A stretch of 64,000 nt of DNA from Aestuariibaculum marinum (GTDB taxonomy: Bacteria; Bacteroidota; Bacteroidia; Flavobacteriales; Flavobacteriaceae), in contig NZ_JACVXD010000006.1 in NCBI RefSeq assembly GCF_014596975.1, positions 137,742-201,741 of the forward strand, written 5' to 3'. The translations under genes and the position numbers were made by a program. Every line of letters begins with the position of its first letter. The stretch's first letter is position 1. Shown piece by piece: positions 1 to 8,064 of the stretch. The notes beneath the pieces were generated by a model. The model made no database searches, was not told the DNA's origin, and saw only the letters and a list, made by a program, of their open reading frames with translations.

Positions 1-1392
1 GGTAAAAATATTGTAAGTGTGGTACTGGCTTGTAATAACTACGAAATTGTAGATTTAGGGGTTATGGTACCGCCGGAAAAAATTATTGAAACAGCCATCA
101 AAGAGCGTGTAGATGCTATCGGACTTTCTGGGTTAATTACGCCTTCGTTGGATGAAATGGTGTATTTAGCTAAAGAAATGCAACGTGAAAATTTCAATGT
201 GCCGTTGTTAATTGGTGGAGCGACGACATCGAAAGCACATACGGCTGTAAAAATAGATCCGCAATACCAAAATGCTGTGGTGCATGTTAACGATGCGTCG
301 CGTGCAGTAACTGTTGTGGGAGATTTATTAAATAAGAAAACATCTAACGAATACGTAGCCAAACTTAAAAAGGATTACGACGAATTCCGTGAGAAGTTCT
401 TAAAACGCGGAAAACAAAAATCGTATATTTCTATTGAAGAAGCGCGTAAGCGTAAATACAAAATCGATTGGGAGCAAGCCGACATTGTAAAACCTAAAGA
501 ATTAGGTGTTCAAATGTTGAAGCAATTAAGTTTAAAAGAATTAGTGCCTTATATCGATTGGAGTCCGTTTTTTAGAAGCTGGGATTTACATGGTAAATTT
601 CCTGATATTTTAACCGATGAGGTGGTTGGAGAGCAGGCTACTATTATTTACAAGGAAGCTCAGGAGATGATAGAAGAAATCATTGCTAAGCAGCTCTTAA
701 AACCAAAAGCTGTTTTCGGATTGTTTGAAGCGAATAGTATTAATGACGACGATATTTCGGTTCAGAAAAAAGGAAAAGAAGTCGCTGTGTTCAGAACGTT
801 GCGTCAGCAGTTAAGCAAACGAGAAGGGATACCTAATCATGCTTTAGCGGATTTTATTGCACCAAAGGACAGTGGTAAAACCGATTATATTGGTGCGTTT
901 TGTGTTGGGATTTTTGGAGCTCAAGAATTAGCTGATGATTATCGTGCAAAAGGTGACGATTACAACGGAATTATGGCGCAAGCTATTGCCGATCGTTTTG
1001 CTGAAGCGTTTGCCGAATATTTACATAAGCAAATTAGAACGAAGCACTGGGGGTATGCTTCTGAAGAAGATTTAACCAACGACGATTTAATAAAAGAAAG
1101 TTACAAAGGTATTCGTCCGGCACCTGGTTATCCAGCATGTCCAGATCATTTAGAAAAGGAAACCATTTGGGAGCTTTTAGATGTTGAAAAGATTATTGGT
1201 GTTAAACTTACAGAGAGTTTTGCCATGTGGCCAGCAGCGGCGGTTTCGGGGTATTATTTTGCAAATCCTGAAGCAAAATACTTTGGTTTAGGGAAAATTA
1301 CCGACGATCAGGTAACCGATTATGCGAACCGTAAAGGGATAGATAAAGCTAAAGCCGATAAATGGTTATACCCAAATATAGCAGACCAGTAG
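1..1392 (+). CDS. metH: Methionine synthase (cobalamin-dependent), C-terminal part, 5' truncated by window edge
   Basis: The reading frame is open from base 1, so the gene starts upstream. The first codons read GKNIVSVVLACNNYEIVDLG, the continuation of the cobalamin-binding DxHxxG motif, cut at its final Gly. The remainder of the B12 Rossmann domain follows (GLSGLITPSLDEM, LLIGGATTS), then the S-adenosylmethionine reactivation domain with RPAPGYPACPDH and AMWPAAAVSGYYF near the end. MetH transfers the methyl group of 5-methyltetrahydrofolate to homocysteine through B12; the last domain remethylates oxidised cobalamin with AdoMet and flavodoxin. metF, which makes its methyl donor, lies 300 bases downstream on the same strand, so one methionine unit is likely. 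Identity is secure; upstream domains and regulation cannot be seen. Confidence 0.96.
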   Translation, partial: GKNIVSVVLACNNYEIVDLGVMVPPEKIIETAIKERVDAIGLSGLITPSLDEMVYLAKEMQRENFNVPLLIGGATTSKAHTAVKIDPQYQNAVVHVNDASRAVTVVGDLLNKKTSNEYVAKLKKDYDEFREKFLKRGKQKSYISIEEARKRKYKIDWEQADIVKPKELGVQMLKQLSLKELVPYIDWSPFFRSWDLHGKFPDILTDEVVGEQATIIYKEAQEMIEEIIAKQLLKPKAVFGLFEANSINDDDISVQKKGKEVAVFRTLRQQLSKREGIPNHALADFIAPKDSGKTDYIGAFCVGIFGAQELADDYRAKGDDYNGIMAQAIADRFAEAFAEYLHKQIRTKHWGYASEEDLTNDDLIKESYKGIRPAPGYPACPDHLEKETIWELLDVEKIIGVKLTESFAMWPAAAVSGYYFANPEAKYFGLGKITDDQVTDYANRKGIDKAKADKWLYPNIADQ

Positions 1393-1458
1393 ATTGCGTT
1401 AGCGATTGTCGTGGTATCCTTTTTAGAGGGACGATAAAAAGATAAAACAGAAAGCGCG

Positions 1459-1480
1459 ACCCTGAGCTTTGTCGAAGGGT
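1459..1480. repeat. Interspersed palindromic repeat-like sequence in the metH-metF gap
   Basis: This 22-base stretch starts ACCCT, ends AGGGT and has the core CCTGAGCTTTGTCGAAGGG. It is one base longer than the short repeat with core CTTCGACAAGCTCAGG that I recall as scattered between genes in many Bacteroidota and other bacteria. It is flanked by gcg and cgc, extending the imperfect palindrome. A single copy was noticed in this window, so repetitiveness is inferred from memory, not shown here. Confidence 0.4.
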
Positions 1481-1580
1481 AACGCCCAAAAAAGAATAAA
1501 AGGAAGAATTAACAATTTATTACTTTTTTCCTAACAAATAGAAATGATGTAAATAAGACATTTGCAGCAAAATTAAAAAC

Positions 1581-1670
1581 ATGAAAAAGATACAAAGCGA
1601 AGCATTAGTGTTTTTCTTTCAGCTTTTTGTTTTAGGGTTTGTTGCGTTAACGGTGGCTTATTTTACCTAA
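1581..1670 (+). CDS. Small hydrophobic ORF, 29 aa, between metH and metF
   Basis: A 29-codon ATG frame ends in TAA 23 bases before metF. The product starts MKKIQSEALVFFF and continues as one strongly hydrophobic stretch of about 20 residues (FQLFVLGFVALTVAYFT). This is the profile of a single-pass membrane miniprotein with a Lys-containing N-terminus inside. No family is recognised. It lies between two methionine-cycle genes on the same strand, so it would be co-transcribed. It contains no Met after the start and no terminator hairpin follows, so it is not a methionine attenuator leader. It could also be a chance frame. Confidence 0.35.
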   Translation: MKKIQSEALVFFFQLFVLGFVALTVAYFT

Positions 1671-1693
1671 GATAAAACTGATAGAAATTCAGC

Positions 1694-2650
1694 ATGAAAG
1701 TAACAGATCACATAAAAAAGGCGAACGGAAAAACTTTATTTTCTTTTGAAGTGATTCCACCGCAAAAGGGTAAAAATATTCAGGATTTATATAATAATAT
1801 CGATCCATTAATGGAGTTTAATCCGCCGTTTATTGATGTTACCACCTCTCGTGAAGAGTACGTGTATGTCGATAAAGGTAATGGGCTTCTTGATAAACGA
1901 ATTACCCGAATGCGCCCGGGAACAGTGGGAATTTGTGCTTCCATTATGCATAAGTACCAGGTAGATGCGATTCCACATTTATTATGTGGTGGTTTTACCA
2001 AAGAAGAAACGGAATACGTATTAGTAGATTGCCATTATTTAGGTATTGATAATGTAGTGGCTTTACGTGGCGATTCCAGAAAAGACGAGCCCTATTTTGT
2101 GCCAACTAAAGGTGGACATGCTTATGCTACAGGTTTAGTTCAACAAATTTCTAATTTAAATAACGGAAAGTATTTGCATGACGAAATCCAGGTGGAACAT
2201 AATTACGATTTTTGTGTTGGTGTTGCAGGGTATCCTGAAAAACACATGGAAGCTCCGTCGTTACATACTGACTTAAAACGTTTAAAAGAAAAGGTTGATG
2301 CAGGTGCCGATTATGTAGTGACCCAAATGTTCTTCGATAATAAAAAGTATTTTGATTTTGTTGAGAAAGCAAGAGAAATAGGAATTACCGTGCCTATTAT
2401 TCCAGGTATTAAACCTATTGCGGTTAAACGCCATTTACAGATTTTACCACAGGTATTTAAAATAGATTTACCAGAAGAATTAATTGAAGCTGTTGAAGGT
2501 TGTAAGGACAATGCAGCTGTAAGACAGGTAGGAATCGAGTTTGCCATTCAGCAGTCTAAAGAGCTAAAAGAAGCTGGCGTACCATTTTTACATTACTACT
2601 CTATGGGTAAAAGCGATAATATAAAAGCGATTGCATCGGAATTGTTTTAA
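1694..2650 (+). CDS. metF: Methylenetetrahydrofolate reductase
   Basis: This 318-residue protein is the usual length for bacterial MetF. It shows the family order: FSFEVIPPQKG at the N-terminus (catalytic Glu region), VVALRGDSRKDEP around residues 120-130, FCVGVAGYPEKHMEAP near 175-190, and DAGADYVVTQMFFDN with IPGIKPI in the second half of the TIM barrel. It reduces 5,10-methylene-THF to 5-methyl-THF with FAD and NAD(P)H, giving the methyl donor for MetH encoded just upstream. The ATG at 1694 gives MKVTDHIKKANGKTLFSFE, a normal N-terminus. No canonical terminator follows; the next gap carries two inverted repeats instead. Confidence 0.96.
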   Translation: MKVTDHIKKANGKTLFSFEVIPPQKGKNIQDLYNNIDPLMEFNPPFIDVTTSREEYVYVDKGNGLLDKRITRMRPGTVGICASIMHKYQVDAIPHLLCGGFTKEETEYVLVDCHYLGIDNVVALRGDSRKDEPYFVPTKGGHAYATGLVQQISNLNNGKYLHDEIQVEHNYDFCVGVAGYPEKHMEAPSLHTDLKRLKEKVDAGADYVVTQMFFDNKKYFDFVEKAREIGITVPIIPGIKPIAVKRHLQILPQVFKIDLPEELIEAVEGCKDNAAVRQVGIEFAIQQSKELKEAGVPFLHYYSMGKSDNIKAIASELF

Positions 2651-2659
2651 TAATTCTGT

Positions 2660-2745
2660 TACTTTTGCTTACTCACATGGTGAGTAAAACATAAATCGAG
2701 GGTATTTGTGCTGTTTCATCTTATGTAAAAGACGTGAAACAGCAC
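2660..2745 (+). promoter_or_regulatory. Promoter -7 element and two perfect inverted repeats upstream of the PagL-like gene
   Basis: A -7 element TACTTTTG lies at 2660-2667; a TTG 15 bases upstream (2642-2644) is closer than usual. Directly after it TTACTCAC-ATG-GTGAGTAA (2669-2687) is a perfect 8-bp inverted repeat. A second one pairs GTGCTGTTTCA (2708-2718) with TGAAACAGCAC (2735-2745), with a further four inner pairs. No T-run follows either, so they do not look like terminators. An operator plus a structured 5' leader is an inference. Confidence 0.45.
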
Positions 2746-2777
2746 AGAACCAAAGATTTGAAAAGTAACAAGTTTTA

Positions 2778-3875
2778 ATGAAATCGTTTTTAACCTACAC
2801 CTTTTTATTGTGTTCTTTAGTTGTGTTCGGGCAGCAAAAAACACATTCTTCTTATATTGATTTAAGTTACTTTAGAGGGAATATCGCTCTGCATAATAAT
2901 GATATTCTACATTTAATAGAAGGGCATCCTGAAGGTTATATTTTAAGTTGGAATAAAAAAACATACGGTTATAACGATTGGGAACAGCGTTATAATTATC
3001 CAGATTATGGGGTGACTTATGTTTATCAAAACTTAAAAAGTAACGCTTTAGGTACGGTGGCTTCGGCGTATGCACATTACAATTTTTACTTTTTAAAAAG
3101 AAATTTAATGTTTCGTATTGCTCAGGGTATCGCCTATACAGATCGCCCTTACGATAAGGTTGAAAATTATAGAAATATAGCTTATGGGTCGCATGTAATG
3201 AGTAGTACCTTTGCGATGGTGAATTATAAAAAGGAACGTCTTTTCGGTCGTTTTGGTGTGCAGGCTGGTTTGTCATTAATTCATTATTCGAATGCCAATG
3301 TTAAAGCACCGAATTTAAGTACTAATTCCATGACTTTAAATGTAGGGGTAACTTATAATATTGATGAAGTAGAACCTGAATATTCAACAACATTAAAAGG
3401 TGTCAAGGAAAAATTTACTGAGCCTATAAAATATAATCTGGTATTTAGAACAGGAATTAATGAAAGTGACGTTGTTGGTTCTGGGCAGTTTCCGTTTTAT
3501 GTGGTTTCAGCTTATGCCGATAAACGTATCGGTGTTAAAAGTGCATTGCAATTAGGAACCGATGTGTTTTACTCTAAGTTTTTAGAGGAATTGATTTATT
3601 ATCAAAGTGTGTCTTACCCTGAAGAAGATGTGTCTGGAGACGAAGATTATAAACGTGTAGGGGTTTTTGCTGGTCACGAATTATTTGTAAATCGAATATC
3701 ACTTGTAACTCAATTTGGGTATTATGTGTATTATCCGTTTGATTTTGAAGGGCGCACTTATTTGCGTATTGGTTTAAAACGCTATTTTGGAAAGAAGATT
3801 TTTGGAGCCATGACCTTAAAATCGCATGGTGCAAAAGCAGAGGCTGTCGAGTTTGGAATTGGGATAAGATTATAG
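2778..3875 (+). CDS. Outer-membrane acyloxyacyl hydrolase, PagL-like lipid A deacylase family
   Basis: This 365-residue protein has a signal peptide (MKSFLTYTFLLCSLVVFGQQ). The body is rich in alternating aromatic/hydrophobic strands typical of an outer-membrane beta-barrel. The family landmarks are HLIEGHPEGYILSWNKKTYG near residue 45-64, YAHYNFYFLKRNL near 98-110, and above all HYSNANVKAPN near 169-179. The His169-x-Ser171-Asn pattern matches the catalytic His and Ser of PagL lipid A 3-O-deacylases. Such enzymes remove an acyl chain from lipid A in the outer membrane. The C-terminal half (after about 205) continues as a second set of predicted strands. The next gene begins 3 bases after the stop, so the two are probably one operon. 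Family call is good; the exact substrate is inference. Confidence 0.75.
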   Translation: MKSFLTYTFLLCSLVVFGQQKTHSSYIDLSYFRGNIALHNNDILHLIEGHPEGYILSWNKKTYGYNDWEQRYNYPDYGVTYVYQNLKSNALGTVASAYAHYNFYFLKRNLMFRIAQGIAYTDRPYDKVENYRNIAYGSHVMSSTFAMVNYKKERLFGRFGVQAGLSLIHYSNANVKAPNLSTNSMTLNVGVTYNIDEVEPEYSTTLKGVKEKFTEPIKYNLVFRTGINESDVVGSGQFPFYVVSAYADKRIGVKSALQLGTDVFYSKFLEELIYYQSVSYPEEDVSGDEDYKRVGVFAGHELFVNRISLVTQFGYYVYYPFDFEGRTYLRIGLKRYFGKKIFGAMTLKSHGAKAEAVEFGIGIRL

Positions 3876-3878
3876 AAA

Positions 3879-4625
3879 ATGAAAAATTATTTATACATAT
3901 TCGCTTTAATTTTTGTTTTTGCTTGCGATAGTGAAAATGCAGGTGATTGTTTTCAAAAAACAGGAGCTATTATTCAGCAAGAGTTTACCGTAGACGTGTT
4001 TACAAAAATATTGGTAAATCGCGACATCGAATTGGTTGTAAAACAGGGTGCAGAACAAAAGATTGTTGTTGAAACTGGAGAGAATTTAATAACCGATGTT
4101 GAAGCTGTAGTTGATAATGGACAATTAATTTTAACAGATAATAATACCTGCAATTATGTTCGTGATTACGGTGTAACAAAAGTTTATGTAACGTCCCCAA
4201 ATATTACTGAAATTAGAAGTTCAACACAATATGATATCAGTTCAGATGGAGTGTTAACCTATCCGGGTTTAACTCTTTTATCCGAAAGTTTTAATGCACC
4301 CGATACGTTTACCAGTGCTAATTTTAAACTTGAAGTTAACAATAGTACATTACGAGTAGTATTCAACAATGCGTCGAACTGTTATATTTCTGGACAGACA
4401 AATAATTTGAATGTTACATTTGCCTCTGGAACTTCGCGTTTTGAAGGAGAAAATTTAATAGCTCAGGATGTGACTATCTGGAACCGCAGTTCTAATGATA
4501 TGATATTAAATCCGCAGCAATCAATAAAAGGAAAAATATCTGGTGTTGGAGACGTTATTGCCGTAACCAAACCAGATATTATAGATGTTGTTGAAGAATA
4601 TAAAGGGCGATTAATTTTTAAATAA
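3879..4625 (+). CDS. DUF2807 (head GIN domain) putative lipoprotein
   Basis: A 248-residue exported protein with a lipoprotein-type leader ending FALIFVFACDSE (predicted acylated Cys16). The mature part is a repetitive beta-strand protein of the DUF2807 class: FTKILVNRDIELVVKQG, VETGENLITDVEAVVDNGQLIL, then repeated short strands with Asn/Ser turns (FKLEVNNSTLRVVFNNASN, NNLNVTFASGTSRFEG), as expected for a right-handed beta helix. Function of the domain is unknown; many Bacteroidota paralogs sit in the outer membrane or periplasm. It follows the PagL-like gene by 3 bases. Its last 15 bases overlap the convergent 3' end of ackA. Confidence 0.8.
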   Translation: MKNYLYIFALIFVFACDSENAGDCFQKTGAIIQQEFTVDVFTKILVNRDIELVVKQGAEQKIVVETGENLITDVEAVVDNGQLILTDNNTCNYVRDYGVTKVYVTSPNITEIRSSTQYDISSDGVLTYPGLTLLSESFNAPDTFTSANFKLEVNNSTLRVVFNNASNCYISGQTNNLNVTFASGTSRFEGENLIAQDVTIWNRSSNDMILNPQQSIKGKISGVGDVIAVTKPDIIDVVEEYKGRLIFK

Positions 4626-5798
4626 TTCAACCGCCTGCTTAGCAATCTCTAATTCCTCGTTTGTAGGAATAACTAAAATTTTGGTTTTAGAATCCTCAGT
4701 ATTTATTTCTCTAATGTCTTTAGATCTTATACTGTTTTTGGTTTCATCCAAATTCAGACCAAAGAAATCCATGTCATCACAAACTAATTTACGGATGGTT
4801 TGAGAGTTTTCACCGATTCCAGCAGTAAATACGATGGCGTCTAATCCGTTTAAAACAGCGGCATAAGCACCAATATATTTTTTTATTCGGTAGGCATTCA
4901 TCTCTAAAGCCAATTGGCAATCTTTATTGCCTTTAGCAGCCATGGTTTCAATATCTCTTAAATCGCTATAACCGGTTAACCCTAGCATACCACTTTGCTT
5001 GTTTAAAAGGGTGTTGATTTGTTTTAAATCGTAACCTAATTTATCTTTTAAATGAAAAATTACTGATGCATCAATATCACCGGAACGTGTTCCCATTATT
5101 AGACCTGAGATAGGAGAAAAGCCTAATGAGTGGTCTACGCTTTCACCATTTTTAATAGCGGTCATACTACAACCATTACCTAAATGAATGGTAATGATTT
5201 TAGATTCTTTTTTGCCTAAATATTCAATGGCTTTTTCTGAAACGTACTTATGACTTGTTCCGTGAAAACCATACAAGCGAATACGATGTTCGGTCAATAG
5301 CTCATTAGGAATCGCAAACTTGTAAGCCTTCTCTGGAATGGTTTGATGGAATGCCGTGTCGAAAACAGCGACCTGTTTAGCGTTCGGAAAAATATCTTCA
5401 GCAACTTCAATACCTTCTAAATTCGCAGGGTTGTGTAAAGGTGCTAAAGCAATTAAATCTTTAATTTTATCTTTTACTTCTTTGGTGATTTCTGTAGTGT
5501 CACTAAACGATTTTCCTCCGTGTACCACACGATGCCCTACGACAGCAATTTCTTCCGGCGATTTAATAACACCAACATCTTTACTTAATAAATGTTGCGA
5601 TACAAGTTTTAAGGCTGTTCGGTGATTTAAGATTGAAGTTTCAATTTCAATCGCTTTTTTCTGATTATCGTATTTAAAAATGGCGTCATTAAAACCAATA
5701 CGTTCAACAATTCCTGAACATATAATGGTTTTTTCCGGCATGGAAAATAATTGAAATTTAAGGGATGAACTTCCCGAGTTTAAAACTAATACTTGCAT
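4611..5798 (-). CDS. ackA: Acetate kinase
   Basis: A 395-residue protein with all acetate kinase signatures: VLNSGSSSLKFQLF at the start, GFHGTSHKYVS in the middle, HLGNGCSMTAIKNGESVDHS, MGTRSGDIDASVIF and the adenine-binding VFTAGIGENS. It interconverts acetyl phosphate plus ADP with acetate plus ATP in the cytosol, completing the Pta-AckA route of acetate production or activation. The start lies 4 bases after the pta stop, so the two genes are co-transcribed from the pta promoter near 7954-7982. The 3' end overlaps the convergent DUF2807 gene by 15 bases. Confidence 0.97.
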   Translation of the reverse strand: MQVLVLNSGSSSLKFQLFSMPEKTIICSGIVERIGFNDAIFKYDNQKKAIEIETSILNHRTALKLVSQHLLSKDVGVIKSPEEIAVVGHRVVHGGKSFSDTTEITKEVKDKIKDLIALAPLHNPANLEGIEVAEDIFPNAKQVAVFDTAFHQTIPEKAYKFAIPNELLTEHRIRLYGFHGTSHKYVSEKAIEYLGKKESKIITIHLGNGCSMTAIKNGESVDHSLGFSPISGLIMGTRSGDIDASVIFHLKDKLGYDLKQINTLLNKQSGMLGLTGYSDLRDIETMAAKGNKDCQLALEMNAYRIKKYIGAYAAVLNGLDAIVFTAGIGENSQTIRKLVCDDMDFFGLNLDETKNSIRSKDIREINTEDSKTKILVIPTNEELEIAKQAVELFKN

Positions 5799-5802
5799 GT
5801 TT

Positions 5803-7893
5803 TTATTCTTCTTGAGCTTGAATTGCGGTTATAATAACTGTACTGTAAATATCTTCGGCGGTACAGCCTCTACTTAGGTCGTTAACAGGTTTGTTTAAGC
5901 CTTGTAAAACTGGCCCGATAGCCAAAGCTCCGGTTTCTCTTTGTACAGCTTTATAAGTGTTATTTCCTGTATTTAAATCTGGAAATATTAAAACGCTGGC
6001 GTTTCCGGCTACTTCAGATTCTGGCATTTTAGCTTTACCAATGCGTTCGTCTACAGCGGCGTCGTATTGTATTGGTCCTTCGATTTTTAGTTCAGAAGCT
6101 TTGGTTTTTACAATTTCTGTAGCTTCTCTTACTTTATCTACTTCAGCACCTTTTCCTGAAGCACCAGACGAGTAAGATAGCATAGCTACTTTTGGTTCGA
6201 TACCAAAGCTTTTAGCTGTTTCTGCAGATGAGATAGCAATTTCTGCTAATTGTGCAGCATCAGGATTCGGGTTAATAGCGCAGTCGCCAAATACCGAAAC
6301 GCGATCTTCTAAGCACATAAAGAAAATAGAAGACACAATGTTTACTCCAGGTTTTGTTTTAATAAATTGTAATGCAGGACGTAAGGTGTGTTGCGTGGTG
6401 TGTACCGCACCAGACACCATACCGTCTGCGTGTCCTTTGTAAATCATCATTGTACCAAAGTAGGATACATCAGCCATGGCATCTCTGGCCATTTCAAGAT
6501 TTACATTTTTATGTTTTCTTAACTCGTAAAAAGTATTAACATAATCGTCGTAATACGGAGACGTTGTAGGCGATACAATGTTAACATCTTCAACATTTAA
6601 AGGAATATCTAATTTTTCAATACGCTCTTTAATTTTGTCTTTGTCACCAATTAAGGTAATGTCGACAACCTGTGCAGCAATTAATTTGGCCGTGGCACGT
6701 AAGACACGTTCGTCATAACCTTCAGGAAGTACAATGTGTTTTTTGTCTTTTAAGGCGCGTTGCAATAAGTTGTACTGGAACATTCTTGGAGTGAATATTT
6801 CCGATTCAAAAGTGATTAATTTATCAGCTAAAACTTCGGTGCTGGCATATTTTTCAAAAGTTGAGATGGCCGAAGTAATTTTTTCGGTGTTTTCAGCATA
6901 GATTTTAGACTTGGTTTTACCTATGCGGTTTGTTGAATAATAGGTGCCATCTTTTACGCTGATGATTGGTACAACACTTGAAAGCCCTTCAATTAGTTTT
7001 AAAATAGGATCTTCAGGGATTAAGCCTCCGGTTAATACAATACCCGAAATTTTTGGGTAGTTTTTAGAGATGTTTGCCTGTAAAGCGCCCAAAATAATAT
7101 CCGCGCGATCTCCAGGAGTAATGACCAGTGAATTATCTTTTAAATGTGTCAGGTAATTACGCAACTGCATTGCCCCAACACTATAATTTTCAATTAGGTT
7201 ATTTAAATGGTCTTTTCCGAAAATAACGGTGCCGTCAAGTAATTTTACAATTTCTTTGACCGTAGGACTTGCTAAACTCGGAATTCTAGGAATCACCGTA
7301 ACATCGGTGTTTTCAGGAATACGAGATTGTAAAAGTTCTTTTAAGGGCTCGGCATCCTGAGGATTTACTTTATTCGCTATAATGGAAAGTACATCAACCT
7401 CTTGTTTGAATGTGTCGTGAGCTAATTGAACATTATCAATAATCTCTTTAACACTTTTATTGACTCCTTGTGAAACTATAATAACAGGTAAACTCAGGTT
7501 TTTAGAGATTAGCATATTAAGATCTAACTCCAAAGTTGAATTTTCGCTTGAAAAATCGGTGCCCTCTACTAATATATAATCAAAACGTTCTTCCAAATAT
7601 TTGTATTTGGTAATAATTTTATCGATTACATCACCCGATTTACCGTTGTTGTATAATTCTAATACCTCATTTCGAGTAAAGGCATAGGCATTTTTATAAT
7701 TAATGTCAATTTCAAAATGCGAAAGTACCGTGTTAATATGGATGTCTGTTTCGTCTGATTTTGGATCGTCTATAATAGGACGAAAGTATCCTACTTTTGC
7801 AGTTTTACCTAAAAGCATACGCATTAAGCCTAAAACTACTACAGATTTTCCACTATTAGGTTCTATGGTTGCAACATAAATTCCTTTACTCAT
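5803..7893 (-). CDS. pta: Phosphate acetyltransferase, long form with N-terminal DRTGG/P-loop-like domain
   Basis: This 696-residue long-form Pta begins with a dethiobiotin-synthetase-like region (MSKGIYVATIEPNSGKSVVV). A DRTGG-type regulatory domain follows in the middle (VLTGGLIPEDPILKLI), and the catalytic acetyltransferase fills about residues 370-696 (VLPEGYDERVLRATAKL, SGASGKGAEVDKVREAT, IQYDAAVDERIGKAKMPES). It converts acetyl-CoA and phosphate to acetyl phosphate. I chose the ATG at 7893 rather than the in-frame ATG at 7956: MSKGIYVATIEP is the family N-terminus, and the upstream ATG overlaps the -7 promoter element. ackA follows after 4 bases. Confidence 0.95.
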   Translation of the reverse strand: MSKGIYVATIEPNSGKSVVVLGLMRMLLGKTAKVGYFRPIIDDPKSDETDIHINTVLSHFEIDINYKNAYAFTRNEVLELYNNGKSGDVIDKIITKYKYLEERFDYILVEGTDFSSENSTLELDLNMLISKNLSLPVIIVSQGVNKSVKEIIDNVQLAHDTFKQEVDVLSIIANKVNPQDAEPLKELLQSRIPENTDVTVIPRIPSLASPTVKEIVKLLDGTVIFGKDHLNNLIENYSVGAMQLRNYLTHLKDNSLVITPGDRADIILGALQANISKNYPKISGIVLTGGLIPEDPILKLIEGLSSVVPIISVKDGTYYSTNRIGKTKSKIYAENTEKITSAISTFEKYASTEVLADKLITFESEIFTPRMFQYNLLQRALKDKKHIVLPEGYDERVLRATAKLIAAQVVDITLIGDKDKIKERIEKLDIPLNVEDVNIVSPTTSPYYDDYVNTFYELRKHKNVNLEMARDAMADVSYFGTMMIYKGHADGMVSGAVHTTQHTLRPALQFIKTKPGVNIVSSIFFMCLEDRVSVFGDCAINPNPDAAQLAEIAISSAETAKSFGIEPKVAMLSYSSGASGKGAEVDKVREATEIVKTKASELKIEGPIQYDAAVDERIGKAKMPESEVAGNASVLIFPDLNTGNNTYKAVQRETGALAIGPVLQGLNKPVNDLSRGCTAEDIYSTVIITAIQAQEE

Positions 7894-7953
7894 GGTGTAT
7901 GTGTTTTTATTTGTAAAATCAAGTTGTAGCTTATAACTATTAATAAGCTTATG

Positions 7954-7996
7954 CAAAATTAGTGTCTATAATCTTACTACAAATGACATTTGTCAT
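7954..7996 (-). promoter_or_regulatory. pta-ackA promoter with overlapping palindromic operator
   Basis: Read on the minus strand, TTG (7982-7980) is followed after 18 bases by TAATTTTG (7961-7954), a good Bacteroidota promoter. The TTG lies inside ACAAATG-A-CATTTGT (7979-7993), a perfect 7-bp inverted repeat, which is interleaved with ATGACA-TT-TGTCAT (7983-7996), a perfect 6-bp inverted repeat. A dimeric regulator bound here would cover the -33 element, which suggests repression. The regulator is unknown. Confidence 0.6.
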
Positions 7997-8064
7997 GGTT
8001 TTAACCAATGGATGAAAACTCTTAGTAATTTATAATTTTTTAAGAAAATTACAAACTCTAAACA

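Noticed and set aside
1393..1580. Possible SAM or cobalamin riboswitch between metH and metF
   Set aside because: No conserved aptamer elements were seen; only a short AT-rich hairpin (1419-1441) and the interspersed repeat are present.
8025..8052. AT-rich hairpin between gldA and pta as a terminator
   Set aside because: GTAATTT/AAATTAC is only 7 A/T-rich pairs with a long loop and no T-run on the minus strand, so support is too weak.
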